Part shown: positions 8,954-18,296 of the stretch, piece by piece
Layout: each line of letters begins with the position of its first letter
Position numbering within the stretch: position 1 is the first letter of the stretch
Assembly (NCBI GenBank): GCA_902614905.1
Contig: CACMMN010000004.1
Coordinates: 1-64,000, forward strand
Source: an uncultured Pelagibacteraceae bacterium
GTDB lineage: Bacteria; Pseudomonadota; Alphaproteobacteria; Pelagibacterales; Pelagibacteraceae
Length of the DNA stretch: 64,000 bases
Direction of reading: 5' to 3'
Translations under genes and position numbers: made by a program
The notes under the pieces: generated by a model
Told to the model about the DNA's origin: nothing
Seen by the model: the letters and a program-made list of their open reading frames with translations, nothing else
The model's database searches: none

Positions 8954-10145
8954 ACTAAGATTTAGTCCTTATCTGGAAAAACTATATCAATCCGATAAGC
9001 CAATGATTATTTATAAATTTGGAAATAAGTATAAAATATTTACAGATTTTTCAAAAAAAATAATACTTAATAATTCAAATATAAAAAGTTTTTTAAATAG
9101 TTTTTCAAATAAAACATATAAAAAAGAGCAGGATTTATTTATAGGTTTTTTCGGATATGAAATATTATGCAATCTATTAAATATAAAATTAAAAAATCAG
9201 AAAAAAACTAATTTTTATAAAGGTATTTTTTATAAACCAGAGACTGTAATTACAATATCTGATAAAGTCAAAATTTCCTCAAATATAAAACAAAATAAAT
9301 TTAATAATAAATTCAATCCAACTAAGATTTTAAGTCCTTTTAAAATAAATACTGATTTCAATAAATATAAAAGAATTTTTGATCTGTTTTCAAAAAAAAT
9401 TAAACAAGGTGAAACATATCAAATTAAAATTTGCACAAAATACAAAAATAATTCAGTAATTAACCCAGTTAATTTTTTCTGGAAGTTAATGAAAGTAAAT
9501 TCATCGCCTGAGTCTTTTATGATAAGAGATAAAAATTATTCAATTGTCAGCTGTTCCCCTGAAACATTGATTGAAAAAAAAGGCTTAAAATTAAAAACAA
9601 AACCAATAGCCGGGACTTTAAAAAAAAACTCAAAGCTCAATAAATCAAAAGCACTTAGTTTTTTTAAGAATAATAATAAAGAAACAAAAGAACATAATAT
9701 GATAGTTGATATGGAAAGAAATGATTTATCAAGAATTTGCAAACCAGGAACTGTAAGGATAACAAGAAAAAAATATGTTGAGGAATATAAACATCTTTTT
9801 CACTATGTAACCACGATAGAAGGTAATTTAAGAAAAAAAATTAAATTAATAAATATTATTAAATCAATGATGCCAGGTGGATCTGTAATAGGTTGCCCTA
9901 AAATTAGAACATTAGAATTGCTTAATAGCCAAGAAAAAGAAGATAGAAATATATTTACTGGAAGTTTTGGATTTATTAAGTTTAACAAAGATTTGCGTTT
10001 TAATATAATAATTAGATCAATTTTAAATTTTCAAAACAAATCTGAAATATCAGCGGCATCTGGAGTTGTGTTAGAAAGTTCTCCTAAAAAAGAATTTAAT
10101 GAAAATTTTATAAAAGCAAAATCTTTGTTGGAATTATTTAAATGA
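8931..10145 (+). CDS. pabB: Chorismate-binding aminodeoxychorismate/anthranilate synthase component I
   Basis: GETYQIKICTKY, PIAGTLKK, EHNMIVDMERNDLSRICKPGTV, MPGGSVIGCPKIRTLELL. Track start is TTG; ATG at 9003 is an alternative. Confidence 0.8.
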   Translation: MRDYKKHKLRFSPYLEKLYQSDKPMIIYKFGNKYKIFTDFSKKIILNNSNIKSFLNSFSNKTYKKEQDLFIGFFGYEILCNLLNIKLKNQKKTNFYKGIFYKPETVITISDKVKISSNIKQNKFNNKFNPTKILSPFKINTDFNKYKRIFDLFSKKIKQGETYQIKICTKYKNNSVINPVNFFWKLMKVNSSPESFMIRDKNYSIVSCSPETLIEKKGLKLKTKPIAGTLKKNSKLNKSKALSFFKNNNKETKEHNMIVDMERNDLSRICKPGTVRITRKKYVEEYKHLFHYVTTIEGNLRKKIKLINIIKSMMPGGSVIGCPKIRTLELLNSQEKEDRNIFTGSFGFIKFNKDLRFNIIIRSILNFQNKSEISAASGVVLESSPKKEFNENFIKAKSLLELFK

Positions 10146-10699
10146 TTTATATTATTGATCACCAAGACTCATTTACATGGAACGTTGTTCATCAATTTGC
10201 AGAATTTGAAAAAGTATACTGCTCAGATTATTTTAATTTGAATTTAAAATTACTAAAAAAATCAGATGTAATAGTTTTCTCTCCTGGTCCTGGCTCGCCC
10301 AAAAATTATCCAGAGACTTCGAAAATATATAAATTATTTAAAGGTAAAAAAAAAATAATAGGTATATGTTTAGGATTTCAACTAATTTTATTTAATGAAG
10401 GAGGAATAATCAAACAACAGAACAATATTTATCATGGCTATCAATCAAAAGTAAAAGTAAATAATAAAAGTAAAATATTTCAAAAAAATAAAATATTTAA
10501 GATTGGAAGATATCATTCATTAAAATTACATGAGCCCTTTAAATCTAATAATATTGATATAACTATGCGTTGTACAAAATCAAATACTCCAATGGCTTTT
10601 GAAGATAACTTTAATAAAGTTTATGGATTTCAATTTCACCCAGATTCATTCTTAACCGAAAATGGCAAATTTTTTATTAAAAAAATCTTATCATATTAA
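10142..10699 (+). CDS. pabA: Aminodeoxychorismate/anthranilate synthase glutamine amidotransferase component
   Basis: Class I GATase: IDHQDSFTWNVVHQF, VFSPGPGSPKNYPET, IIGICLGFQLI (nucleophile Cys), VYGFQFHPDSF. Confidence 0.85.
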   Translation: MIYIIDHQDSFTWNVVHQFAEFEKVYCSDYFNLNLKLLKKSDVIVFSPGPGSPKNYPETSKIYKLFKGKKKIIGICLGFQLILFNEGGIIKQQNNIYHGYQSKVKVNNKSKIFQKNKIFKIGRYHSLKLHEPFKSNNIDITMRCTKSNTPMAFEDNFNKVYGFQFHPDSFLTENGKFFIKKILSY

Positions 10700-11408
10700 T
10701 AATCTTAAAATTTCACAATTTAAGGATTTATGGGGATCACATGGTGTGTTCACGACAATAAGACTTGTTGGTAAACCAGGTAAATTAGTTTTATTTAATA
10801 ATCATTTTATAAACTTAATTAAGTCTTTAAAAAAATATAAGATTTATTCTAAAAATATCGAAGAGAATATTAAAGCTCTAATAAGAGCAAATATAAGAAA
10901 TAATTTTAAATATAACCATTTGTTTAGAATTGCTCTATCAAAAAAATTAATATCTATTTCTATTCGTAAAAGGCTCAAACTTTCAAATAATTTTGAATTA
11001 AAGGTTTTAAATTATAAAAGAACTGATCCTAAATATAAAAATCTAAAATATAAATACATTCTAAAAAAATTAAATTTCTATGATGCTACGAAGGTGGATA
11101 TATTATTAGTTTACAAAAAGAAAATTCTTGAGACCTGTACCTCTAATTTATTACTTATTAGAAATAATAAATATTATTCACCAAAGAATAACTGCTATAT
11201 CGGAAACACAATTAATTATTTAAGTAAAAAAGTAAAAATAAATTTTAAAGATATAAATTTGAAAGATATACATAAATTTGATGAAATCTTGCTGATTGGG
11301 TCAGGGAAAGGTGTTACTCCTGTTAAATTTATTAAACAGTATAAATGGAAAAATAGGAGTATGACTGGTTTTAAAAGAATAAAAAAAAACTTTAAATTAT
11401 TAATTTAA
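10662..11408 (+). CDS. pabC: Aminotransferase class IV, probable 4-amino-4-deoxychorismate lyase
   Basis: HGVFTTIRL, ETCTSNLLLIRNNKYYSP, FDEILLIGSGKGVTPV; directly follows pabB-pabA. Confidence 0.75.
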   Translation: MANFLLKKSYHINNLKISQFKDLWGSHGVFTTIRLVGKPGKLVLFNNHFINLIKSLKKYKIYSKNIEENIKALIRANIRNNFKYNHLFRIALSKKLISISIRKRLKLSNNFELKVLNYKRTDPKYKNLKYKYILKKLNFYDATKVDILLVYKKKILETCTSNLLLIRNNKYYSPKNNCYIGNTINYLSKKVKINFKDINLKDIHKFDEILLIGSGKGVTPVKFIKQYKWKNRSMTGFKRIKKNFKLLI

Positions 11409-11412
11409 TAAA

Positions 11413-11811
11413 ATGAAAGATCCAAATAATCCTTGTATATTTTGCTCAATACGAAAAAATGAATTGATATTTGAAAATAGTCTTGCTTATGCATCAAGAG
11501 ATAGTTACCCTGTAACTAAATTTCATTCATTAGTAGTACCTAAAAGGTGTATTAAAAATTATTTTGAATTAAATGATAAAGAAATTTTAGCTTGTGACGA
11601 TTTAATTAAAAAATTACAACAAAAAATCAGCTCAGAAGATATCACTGTAAAAGGTTTTAATATTGGCACAAACTCAGGAAAAGTTGCGGGTCAATCTATT
11701 TTTCACTGTCATATACATGTGATTCCTAGAAGAGAAGGCGATGTAGAAAATCCTCAAGGCGGTGTTCGAAGTGTTATACCTTCTAAACAGCATTATATAA
11801 GAAAAAAATAA
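11413..11811 (+). CDS. HIT family protein
   Basis: NPCIFCSI N-terminus and the HIT motif QSIFHCHIHVIPRR. Confidence 0.92.
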   Translation: MKDPNNPCIFCSIRKNELIFENSLAYASRDSYPVTKFHSLVVPKRCIKNYFELNDKEILACDDLIKKLQQKISSEDITVKGFNIGTNSGKVAGQSIFHCHIHVIPRREGDVENPQGGVRSVIPSKQHYIRKK

Positions 11812-11905
11812 CACTTTTGATTATTGAAAACCCTCATAATGGGTCTATATCGCAGTTGAACTATTTTTTTAAGTGTACTACTAATATAACGATTTTATAA
11901 ATTTT

Positions 11906-12694
11906 ATGTTCTCAACTAATCCATTTTCTATTTTATCTGAAACTGTTCCGTTAATAGGAATACAATCTTTTGTAGTTATTATGGTTGCACTTGTAATTTT
12001 AGGAACTGTATTGGATATGATACACAAAAAAAATGTAAAATATTTTTTTAATAACGCTAGGAAAGCAAAGAAAAATGCTAAAAGAGAATTAGGTAGTGGG
12101 GAGAGAATTGCAGTAATAGCAAAAACAATTGTCCATGACATTGGCACTACTTCAGAATTAGGCTTAGGCAAAAGAAGAATAGCTCATGTTCTTGGGATGT
12201 ATGGCACAATTTTATTTTGGATTGGTTCAGGTGCAATGATTTTCTTTTATACAACGTCAGACACGCCGGCAATCTGGCCAATTCTTTGGCATGTTGGAGC
12301 AATAATGACATGCTTAGGTGGATATTGGTTCTGGTTATTTTTAAGGGTAGATGTTGCAGCTGAAGCTAATTCTGTATTTAGAATAATTACAGCAGATCTT
12401 TTTGTACTAGCTTTACTAGCATCTTCCACATTTGGATTAATATGGTCCTATTTGCAGTTTAATAATATCTCTGGATGGGACAATTTATTTCTAGTGCTCT
12501 TTGCATTATCAAATATAGTTTTATTCGGTGGAGTATATTGGTCTAAATTTGCACACATGTTTTATAAACCTGGTGCTGCTATACAAAAAAATTTAGCTGA
12601 AGCTGATGGTTCAAGAGATAATTTACCACCTCCAGCTGATGCTCCAGAACAATTTGGTCTTGGTATAAAAAGAGAAGAGCCAAAACACTATTAA
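11906..12694 (+). CDS. aprM: AprM-type membrane protein associated with APS reductase
   Basis: Multi-TM protein immediately upstream of and co-directional with aprB-aprA; assignment rests on membrane pattern plus gene context. Confidence 0.7.
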   Translation: MFSTNPFSILSETVPLIGIQSFVVIMVALVILGTVLDMIHKKNVKYFFNNARKAKKNAKRELGSGERIAVIAKTIVHDIGTTSELGLGKRRIAHVLGMYGTILFWIGSGAMIFFYTTSDTPAIWPILWHVGAIMTCLGGYWFWLFLRVDVAAEANSVFRIITADLFVLALLASSTFGLIWSYLQFNNISGWDNLFLVLFALSNIVLFGGVYWSKFAHMFYKPGAAIQKNLAEADGSRDNLPPPADAPEQFGLGIKREEPKHY

Positions 12695-12725
12695 TATGGT
12701 AAGATTTAAAAAGGAGATAAAATAA

Positions 12726-13196
12726 ATGTCGACATTTGTATATATGACTAGGTGCGATGGATGCGGACACTGCGTAGATATATGTCCTTCAGACATAATG
12801 CATATTGATAAAAATATTAGAAGAGCAAAAAATATAGAACCGAATTTTTGTTGGGAATGTTATTCTTGTGTTAAAGCATGTCCTAATCACGCAATAGATG
12901 TCAGAGGTTATGCCGACTTTGCTCCCATGGGACACAGTGTTAGAGTAAGAAGAGAGGAAGAAAAAGGAACGATATCTTGGAAAATAAAATTTAGAAATGG
13001 AACAGAAAAAGATTTTGTTTCCCCAATAACTACTAAACCTTGGGGAAAATATATCCCTAAACTTGCAGAAGGTGACAAACCTAATCAAGGAGAAATAAAC
13101 TCTCAAATTTTATACAATGAACCTCACGGTTTAAATACGGATAAAGATTTACCAACACTTGATAAAAGCTCTTTTAAAAAAGGAGTTTATTATTAA
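12726..13196 (+). CDS. aprB: Adenylylsulfate reductase subunit beta (ferredoxin-type)
   Basis: Two [4Fe-4S] motifs (CDGCGHCVDICPS, CWECYSCVKACPN); IDVRGYADFAPMGHSVRVRRE. Strong SD AAGGAGA upstream. Confidence 0.93.
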   Translation: MSTFVYMTRCDGCGHCVDICPSDIMHIDKNIRRAKNIEPNFCWECYSCVKACPNHAIDVRGYADFAPMGHSVRVRREEEKGTISWKIKFRNGTEKDFVSPITTKPWGKYIPKLAEGDKPNQGEINSQILYNEPHGLNTDKDLPTLDKSSFKKGVYY

Positions 13197-15055
13197 TGCC
13201 AAAACACAAAACTGTATTTGAAGATTGCGATGTTTTAATTGTTGGTGGTGGAATGGCTGGTACCGGAGCCACTTTTGAAGCTAGACATTGGGGAAGAGAT
13301 CTAAAAATAATCTGTGTAGAAAAAGCAAACATTGATAGAAGTGGTGCTGTAGCACAAGGTCTTTACGCTATTAATTGTTACATGGGAATGCAGTGGGGAG
13401 AAAATCAACCAGAAGATCATGTGAGATATGCAAGAAATGACTTGATGGGATTAGTAAGAGAAGACCTTGGGTACGATATGGCAAGACACGTTGACTCAAC
13501 TGTTCACATGTTTGATGAATGGGGTTTACCGATGATGAAAAATAAAGAAACTGGTAGATATCAAAGAGAAGGTAAATGGCAAATTATGATTCATGGCGAA
13601 AGTTACAAACCAATTGTTGCTGAAGCAGCAAAAAAGTCAGCTGATAAAATTTATAACAGAATAATGATTACTCATCTTTTAAAAGATGAAGAAAATGAAA
13701 ATAGAATTGCAGGTGCAGTAGGTTTTAATATGAGAACGGGTGATTACCACGTGTTTAAGGCTAAAGCGGTCATTATTGCAGCTGGTGGAGCTTCTCACAT
13801 TTTTAAACCAAGAGCAGTTGGAGAAGGAATGGGAAGAACATGGTACGCACCTTGGAGTAATGGCTCTGCATATGCATTACCAATTGCTGCAGGCGCGAAA
13901 ATGACACAAATGGAAAATAGAATTGTGTTATGTAGATTTAAAGACGGATATGGTCCAGTTGGTGCATATTTTTTACATTTAAAAACTTATACTCAAAATG
14001 CAAATGGCGAGAACTATGAAAAGAAATGGTATGATGCTACAAAAAAACTTGTTGGCGAGTACATTGATCATCACCCAACTCCAACTTGTCTAAGAAATCA
14101 TGCTTTTATTCAAGAAGTAGCAGCAGGTGGTGGACCAATTCACATGGTTACAAAAGAGGCTTTTCAGGATCCACACCTAGAAACAGTAGGTTGGGAAAAT
14201 TTTTTAGGTATGACAGTAGGACAAGCTGTAGTTTGGGCATCTCAAAACATTGATCCAAAATATACTAATCCAGAATTAACAACTTCAGAGCCTTATGTTA
14301 TGGGCTCACATGCAACTTGTTCAGGAGCATGGGTAAGCGGTCCAGAAGATATTGCACCGGACGATTATTTCTGGGGATATAACAGAATGATGTCTGTTGA
14401 GGGTTTATTTGGTGCAGGCGATACTGTAGGTGGCAGTGCACATAAATTTTCATCGGGTTCTTTCACTGAGGGAAGACTAGCTGCAAAAGCTGCGGTTAAA
14501 TACATTGAAGATAAAAAAGCAAACAATATTAAAGTAAGTGAAAAACAATATAATGATCTAAAAGAAGTAATTTATAAACCACTAGAGAATTATACGGTTG
14601 GTAGAAATGAAATAACTGGAGGCACAGTTTCACCAAGTTATATCTCACCGATACAAGGTTTACAAAGACTTCAAAAAATCATGGATGAATATTGCGGTGG
14701 TATCACCAATAACTACATGACAAATGACAATCTCCTTAAAAAAGCTTTAGAATTACTAGATTGGCTTCAGGAAGACTTGGAAAACGTAGGAGCTGAGGAT
14801 TACCATCAGTTAATGAGAGCATGGGAGTTAAAACACAGAACTTTGACATCTCAGTGTGTTACAGAACATACTTTATATAGAGAGGAAACTCGTTGGCCAG
14901 GGTACTATTATAGAGGCGATCATATGAAACTTGATGATGAAAATTGGCATTGTTTAACTGTTTCAAGACGTGATCCAGAAACTGGCAAGTTCACTATGGA
15001 AAAAAAACCTGTCTATCACATAGTCGACGATAAAGAGAAGAAAAAAGCATCTTAA
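13196..15055 (+). CDS. aprA: Adenylylsulfate reductase subunit alpha
   Basis: DVLIVGGGMAGTGATFEARHWG (FAD), VEKANIDRSGAVAQGLYAINCYMG, AAGGASHIFKPRAVGEGMGRTWYAPWSNGS, LTSQCVTEHTLYREETRWPGYYYRGD. Confidence 0.96.
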   Translation: MPKHKTVFEDCDVLIVGGGMAGTGATFEARHWGRDLKIICVEKANIDRSGAVAQGLYAINCYMGMQWGENQPEDHVRYARNDLMGLVREDLGYDMARHVDSTVHMFDEWGLPMMKNKETGRYQREGKWQIMIHGESYKPIVAEAAKKSADKIYNRIMITHLLKDEENENRIAGAVGFNMRTGDYHVFKAKAVIIAAGGASHIFKPRAVGEGMGRTWYAPWSNGSAYALPIAAGAKMTQMENRIVLCRFKDGYGPVGAYFLHLKTYTQNANGENYEKKWYDATKKLVGEYIDHHPTPTCLRNHAFIQEVAAGGGPIHMVTKEAFQDPHLETVGWENFLGMTVGQAVVWASQNIDPKYTNPELTTSEPYVMGSHATCSGAWVSGPEDIAPDDYFWGYNRMMSVEGLFGAGDTVGGSAHKFSSGSFTEGRLAAKAAVKYIEDKKANNIKVSEKQYNDLKEVIYKPLENYTVGRNEITGGTVSPSYISPIQGLQRLQKIMDEYCGGITNNYMTNDNLLKKALELLDWLQEDLENVGAEDYHQLMRAWELKHRTLTSQCVTEHTLYREETRWPGYYYRGDHMKLDDENWHCLTVSRRDPETGKFTMEKKPVYHIVDDKEKKKAS

Positions 15056-15073
15056 GTCCTAACAATTACAAAT

Positions 15074-15424
15074 ATGAGTTTCACATCAAAATCAGATGAA
15101 CAAATAATAGAAATTGCTAATCCAATTTGGCAAAATTTGATTAAATCATCAAATATGAAGGATTATGGCGGTTTTACCAAAGATTTTTCATCTCAAATGC
15201 TTTATGGAGCAAATGAAGTGGAGCTCGGGAAGCAATGGGCCAGCAACAAATTAATATGTAGTTTGTCTGATGATTATAAGGCTTTTGGCTGCCTTAGAAG
15301 AGGATTACACGTGACCGTTCTTTTTAAACAGAAGAGCACCACTGAAGAAGGGGAGTTTCTTGGAAGACTTGTTCTTGGAGAAGAAGGCGACTCAGTCAAA
15401 GTTTTTGGTGCAACGATTTTTTAA
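15074..15424 (+). CDS. Conserved-looking hypothetical protein (116 aa) downstream of aprA; possible NTF2-like fold
   Basis: Soluble ORF 18 nt after aprA, same strand. Pattern loosely resembles SnoaL/NTF2-like proteins (IEIANPIWQNLI...DYGGFTKDFS...GRLVLGEEGDSVKVFGATIF). Confidence 0.65.
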   Translation: MSFTSKSDEQIIEIANPIWQNLIKSSNMKDYGGFTKDFSSQMLYGANEVELGKQWASNKLICSLSDDYKAFGCLRRGLHVTVLFKQKSTTEEGEFLGRLVLGEEGDSVKVFGATIF

Positions 15425-15466
15425 ATAAGACTTGATAAATATTCTTTCTGGGTGTACTTGATAAGT

Positions 15467-15616
15467 ATGCTTGAAAATTTAAATAAAAACCTAAACATTT
15501 TCAAGCTTATAAAAAACTCAAAAATATTTTCATATATAAATGCTAAGTTTGTACTCTACATGGGTTTAGCAGCATATTGGGTAGTAATTCTTTCGAGCAC
15601 ATTTTTTGGAATTTAA
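15467..15616 (+). CDS. Small membrane protein (49 aa) between the apr block and tauE/safE
   Basis: ATG 15467: MLENLNKNLNIFKLIKNSKIFSYINAKFVLYMGLAAYWVVILSSTFFGI*. One C-terminal TM-like segment. Not in ORF track. Confidence 0.5.
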   Translation: MLENLNKNLNIFKLIKNSKIFSYINAKFVLYMGLAAYWVVILSSTFFGI

Positions 15617-15661
15617 TAATCAAATAGTTGACTTCAAATATTTTCGGGATAATTAACAGGC

Positions 15662-16756
15662 ATGGAATTCTTTCTTCCAATAGCAGAAGTTTACGTAAGC
15701 CTTCCATTCATATTTATATTAAGCTTAGCAGTTGGGATTTTATCAGGTCTTTTTGGTGTTGGTGGTGGATTTTTAATGACGCCTTTTTTAATTTTTTTGG
15801 GAATTCCACCAGCTTATGCGGTACCAAATGAGGCCAACAATATTTTAGGAACTTCTATATCAGGATCAACCACACATTATCTTAAAGGAACATTAGACTA
15901 TAAAATGGGTTTGATGATAGTAGTTGGAGGAGTAGTGGGTACTGCTTTAGGAATTTATACTTTTAGTTATTTTCAAGATATCGGTAAAATTAACATCGTA
16001 ATATCTCTTGCGTATATGTATATACTTGCAATCATTGGTACAATTATGCTTGTCCAGGGTGTCACTGAGATAGATAGAGCACGAAAGAAAATTGTAGTTA
16101 AGAAAAAATTACATGATCATTATTGGTTTCACGGCTTACCATTTAGAATGAGATTTAAGAAATCAAAACTCTATGAGAGCGCATTTACTCCAATAGTAAT
16201 TGGGTTTTTGGTAGGTTTTATTGCAGCAATACTAGGTGTTGGTGGAGCTTTTATTTTAGTTCCTGCCATGATTTATATAATTGGAATGCCTACAAAATTA
16301 ATTCCAGGAACATCTTTATTTGTAACAATTTTTGTGAGCGCAATAGTTACTGTATTGCATGCATTTAACTATGGAACAATTGATCTTATATTAGTTACAG
16401 TTTTAATTTTAGGCTCGATATTAGGTGTACAAATTGGACAAAAACTTGGGGAAAGAGTGGATAGCTCACAATTCAAAACTATTTTAGCAGTTTTATTATT
16501 GTTGGTTGGCGTTGCAATTGCTTATGATACTTTTTTTGCAGCAGAAAATTTATCAGAAATATATAAATATTCAAAACCTTCACTTGGGCCAGTTTCAGAA
16601 TTTGTAAGAGATTTATCTAATAATGTTCCTTTTCTTTACGGTATGGCATCCATAGTTTTAGCTTTAGGATTAGGAGTTGGAGCAGCAGTTTTACGAAAAG
16701 TTTTGTCTAAATTAAAAGATAAGTATATTCCAAAACCAACGATATCAACTAAGTAA
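15662..16756 (+). CDS. Sulfite exporter TauE/SafE family permease
   Basis: Two repeats typical of TSUP: GILSGLFGVGGGFLMTPFLIFLGIPPAYAVPNEANNI and GFIAAILGVGGAFILVPAMIYIIGMPTKLIPGTSLF. Confidence 0.88.
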   Translation: MEFFLPIAEVYVSLPFIFILSLAVGILSGLFGVGGGFLMTPFLIFLGIPPAYAVPNEANNILGTSISGSTTHYLKGTLDYKMGLMIVVGGVVGTALGIYTFSYFQDIGKINIVISLAYMYILAIIGTIMLVQGVTEIDRARKKIVVKKKLHDHYWFHGLPFRMRFKKSKLYESAFTPIVIGFLVGFIAAILGVGGAFILVPAMIYIIGMPTKLIPGTSLFVTIFVSAIVTVLHAFNYGTIDLILVTVLILGSILGVQIGQKLGERVDSSQFKTILAVLLLLVGVAIAYDTFFAAENLSEIYKYSKPSLGPVSEFVRDLSNNVPFLYGMASIVLALGLGVGAAVLRKVLSKLKDKYIPKPTISTK

Positions 16757-16758
16757 TT

Positions 16759-17934
16759 TTAAGCGCTTCTATAAAGTTTGGTCATTACGAACTCTTTATG
16801 ACCGAGTGACTCTGCGCAAGTTAACCTACCATTTGCAACTTTAAGAGTTGCTTTTATTAATTCATCACCTGCTTGATCAAGATTCATTTCTCTAGAAAGT
16901 ATTTTAGATACATCAAGATCAATGTGTTCACTCATAGTTTTAGCAGTTAATGGATTTGCAGTTAATTTAATAACCGGTTCTATTGGATTTCCAATTATAT
17001 TTCCTTGTCCAGTTGGAAATAAATGAATATTAAATCCGCCTGCTGCTTGAAGTGTGACACACTCAGCAGCTGCTGAGGATGTATCCATAAAATACAATCC
17101 TTTTCCCTTACTCGGTTCTTCGGCAGGTTCAAGAACATCAATAAATTCTCTTGATCCAATTTTTTGAAAATTTCCAAAAGCTTTTTCTTCAATTGTAGTC
17201 AATCCTCCTGCAATATTTCCTGCAGTTGGTTGGCTCTCAGATAGGTCGTTAGTTGCTTCTTTTAAAATGAAATCGTTATATGAACTCCAAGTTTTCATAA
17301 ATTTGTCTTGAGCTTCTTTAGTTTTACCTCTTTTAGCACAAACGTTTTCAGCACCCGTTAACTCAGATGTTTCTCCAAAACAAAGATGAACACCTAAAGG
17401 TTCAAGTTTATCCATCAAATTTCCAACTGTAGGATTTGATGCTAACCCTGATGTTGTATCAGATTCTCCACACTTTACTGAAATCCACAAATCGCTTATT
17501 GGGCATTCCTCTCTTTGTTTTTCAGAGGCCCACATTGAGAATTCTTGAGCCTTTTTAGAAACTTTTGCGATTGTATCAATATCTCCAACACCCTCGATAC
17601 TAAATCCTTCCACAGGTTTTCCAGTTTTTGCAATGGCATCTACAATTCTTTTAGTCCATTTAGGCTCTATACCTATAACTATGACAGCTGCAACGTTAGG
17701 ATTTTTACCTGTTCCAATCATTGTTCTAAAATGTAATTCAAGATCAGCACCAAATTGTAGCCTCCCGTAAGAATGAGGCAAAGCAATAGTCCCTTTAATA
17801 TTGTTAGATACAGCTTCAGCACATGCATTTGAAATATCATCAACTGGAAGAATAATCACATGATTTCTTGTACCCGCTCTTCCATTTTCTCTTTTGTAAC
17901 CTAAAAAACTTTTTGGAATATCCATTTTTACCAC
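16759..17934 (-). CDS. suyB: Sulfolactate sulfo-lyase large subunit (altronate dehydratase/UxaA family)
   Basis: [86 protein letters not shown]. Close to SuyB as I recall that family. Confidence 0.82.
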   Translation of the reverse strand: MVKMDIPKSFLGYKRENGRAGTRNHVIILPVDDISNACAEAVSNNIKGTIALPHSYGRLQFGADLELHFRTMIGTGKNPNVAAVIVIGIEPKWTKRIVDAIAKTGKPVEGFSIEGVGDIDTIAKVSKKAQEFSMWASEKQREECPISDLWISVKCGESDTTSGLASNPTVGNLMDKLEPLGVHLCFGETSELTGAENVCAKRGKTKEAQDKFMKTWSSYNDFILKEATNDLSESQPTAGNIAGGLTTIEEKAFGNFQKIGSREFIDVLEPAEEPSKGKGLYFMDTSSAAAECVTLQAAGGFNIHLFPTGQGNIIGNPIEPVIKLTANPLTAKTMSEHIDLDVSKILSREMNLDQAGDELIKATLKVANGRLTCAESLGHKEFVMTKLYRSA

Positions 17935-18215
17935 TTTTTTGTTTTTACATTATGTACATGAACATGGTCACCTTTTTTTATTGACTTAACTACTTTACCA
18001 ATATCATGTCCATATTTTATAATTGTGTCACCTTCTTTAAAATCTTGTAAAGCAATTTTGTGTCCAAGGGGAATTTCTGCTTCAGATTTAATGTTATTTG
18101 AGGCGTCATTTTCCATGATCCAACAACCACAATCTTGGCCTTTAGTTACCTTTTCAACAACTATTACCCCAACATTGTCTTTTTTATCGTGAATTATTAT
18201 GTCTGTTTTAGCCAT
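17928..18215 (-). CDS. suyA: Sulfolactate sulfo-lyase small subunit (SAF domain)
   Basis: SAF/UxaA N-terminal pattern ([48 protein letters not shown]); overlaps suyB start. Confidence 0.82.
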   Translation of the reverse strand: MAKTDIIIHDKKDNVGVIVVEKVTKGQDCGCWIMENDASNNIKSEAEIPLGHKIALQDFKEGDTIIKYGHDIGKVVKSIKKGDHVHVHNVKTKKW

Positions 18216-18296
18216 TGTGACGATTTCTTAGTAGAAACTTTGAAAGAATTTATATATTAATCGTTCGATTGCAAACAAATTTTATTGAGTTTTTTT

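Noticed and set aside
12789-13106. 105-aa ORF antisense to aprB
   Set aside because: Low-complexity shadow of the ferredoxin-type CDS; nothing supports expression.
15430-15465. Direct repeat ACTTGATAA twice after the 15074..15424 ORF
   Set aside because: Only 9 bp, AT-rich, two copies; expected by chance here.
15628-15831. 67-aa plus ORF overlapping the TauE/SafE start
   Set aside because: Out of frame with the well-supported TSUP permease and composed of shifted-frame residues.
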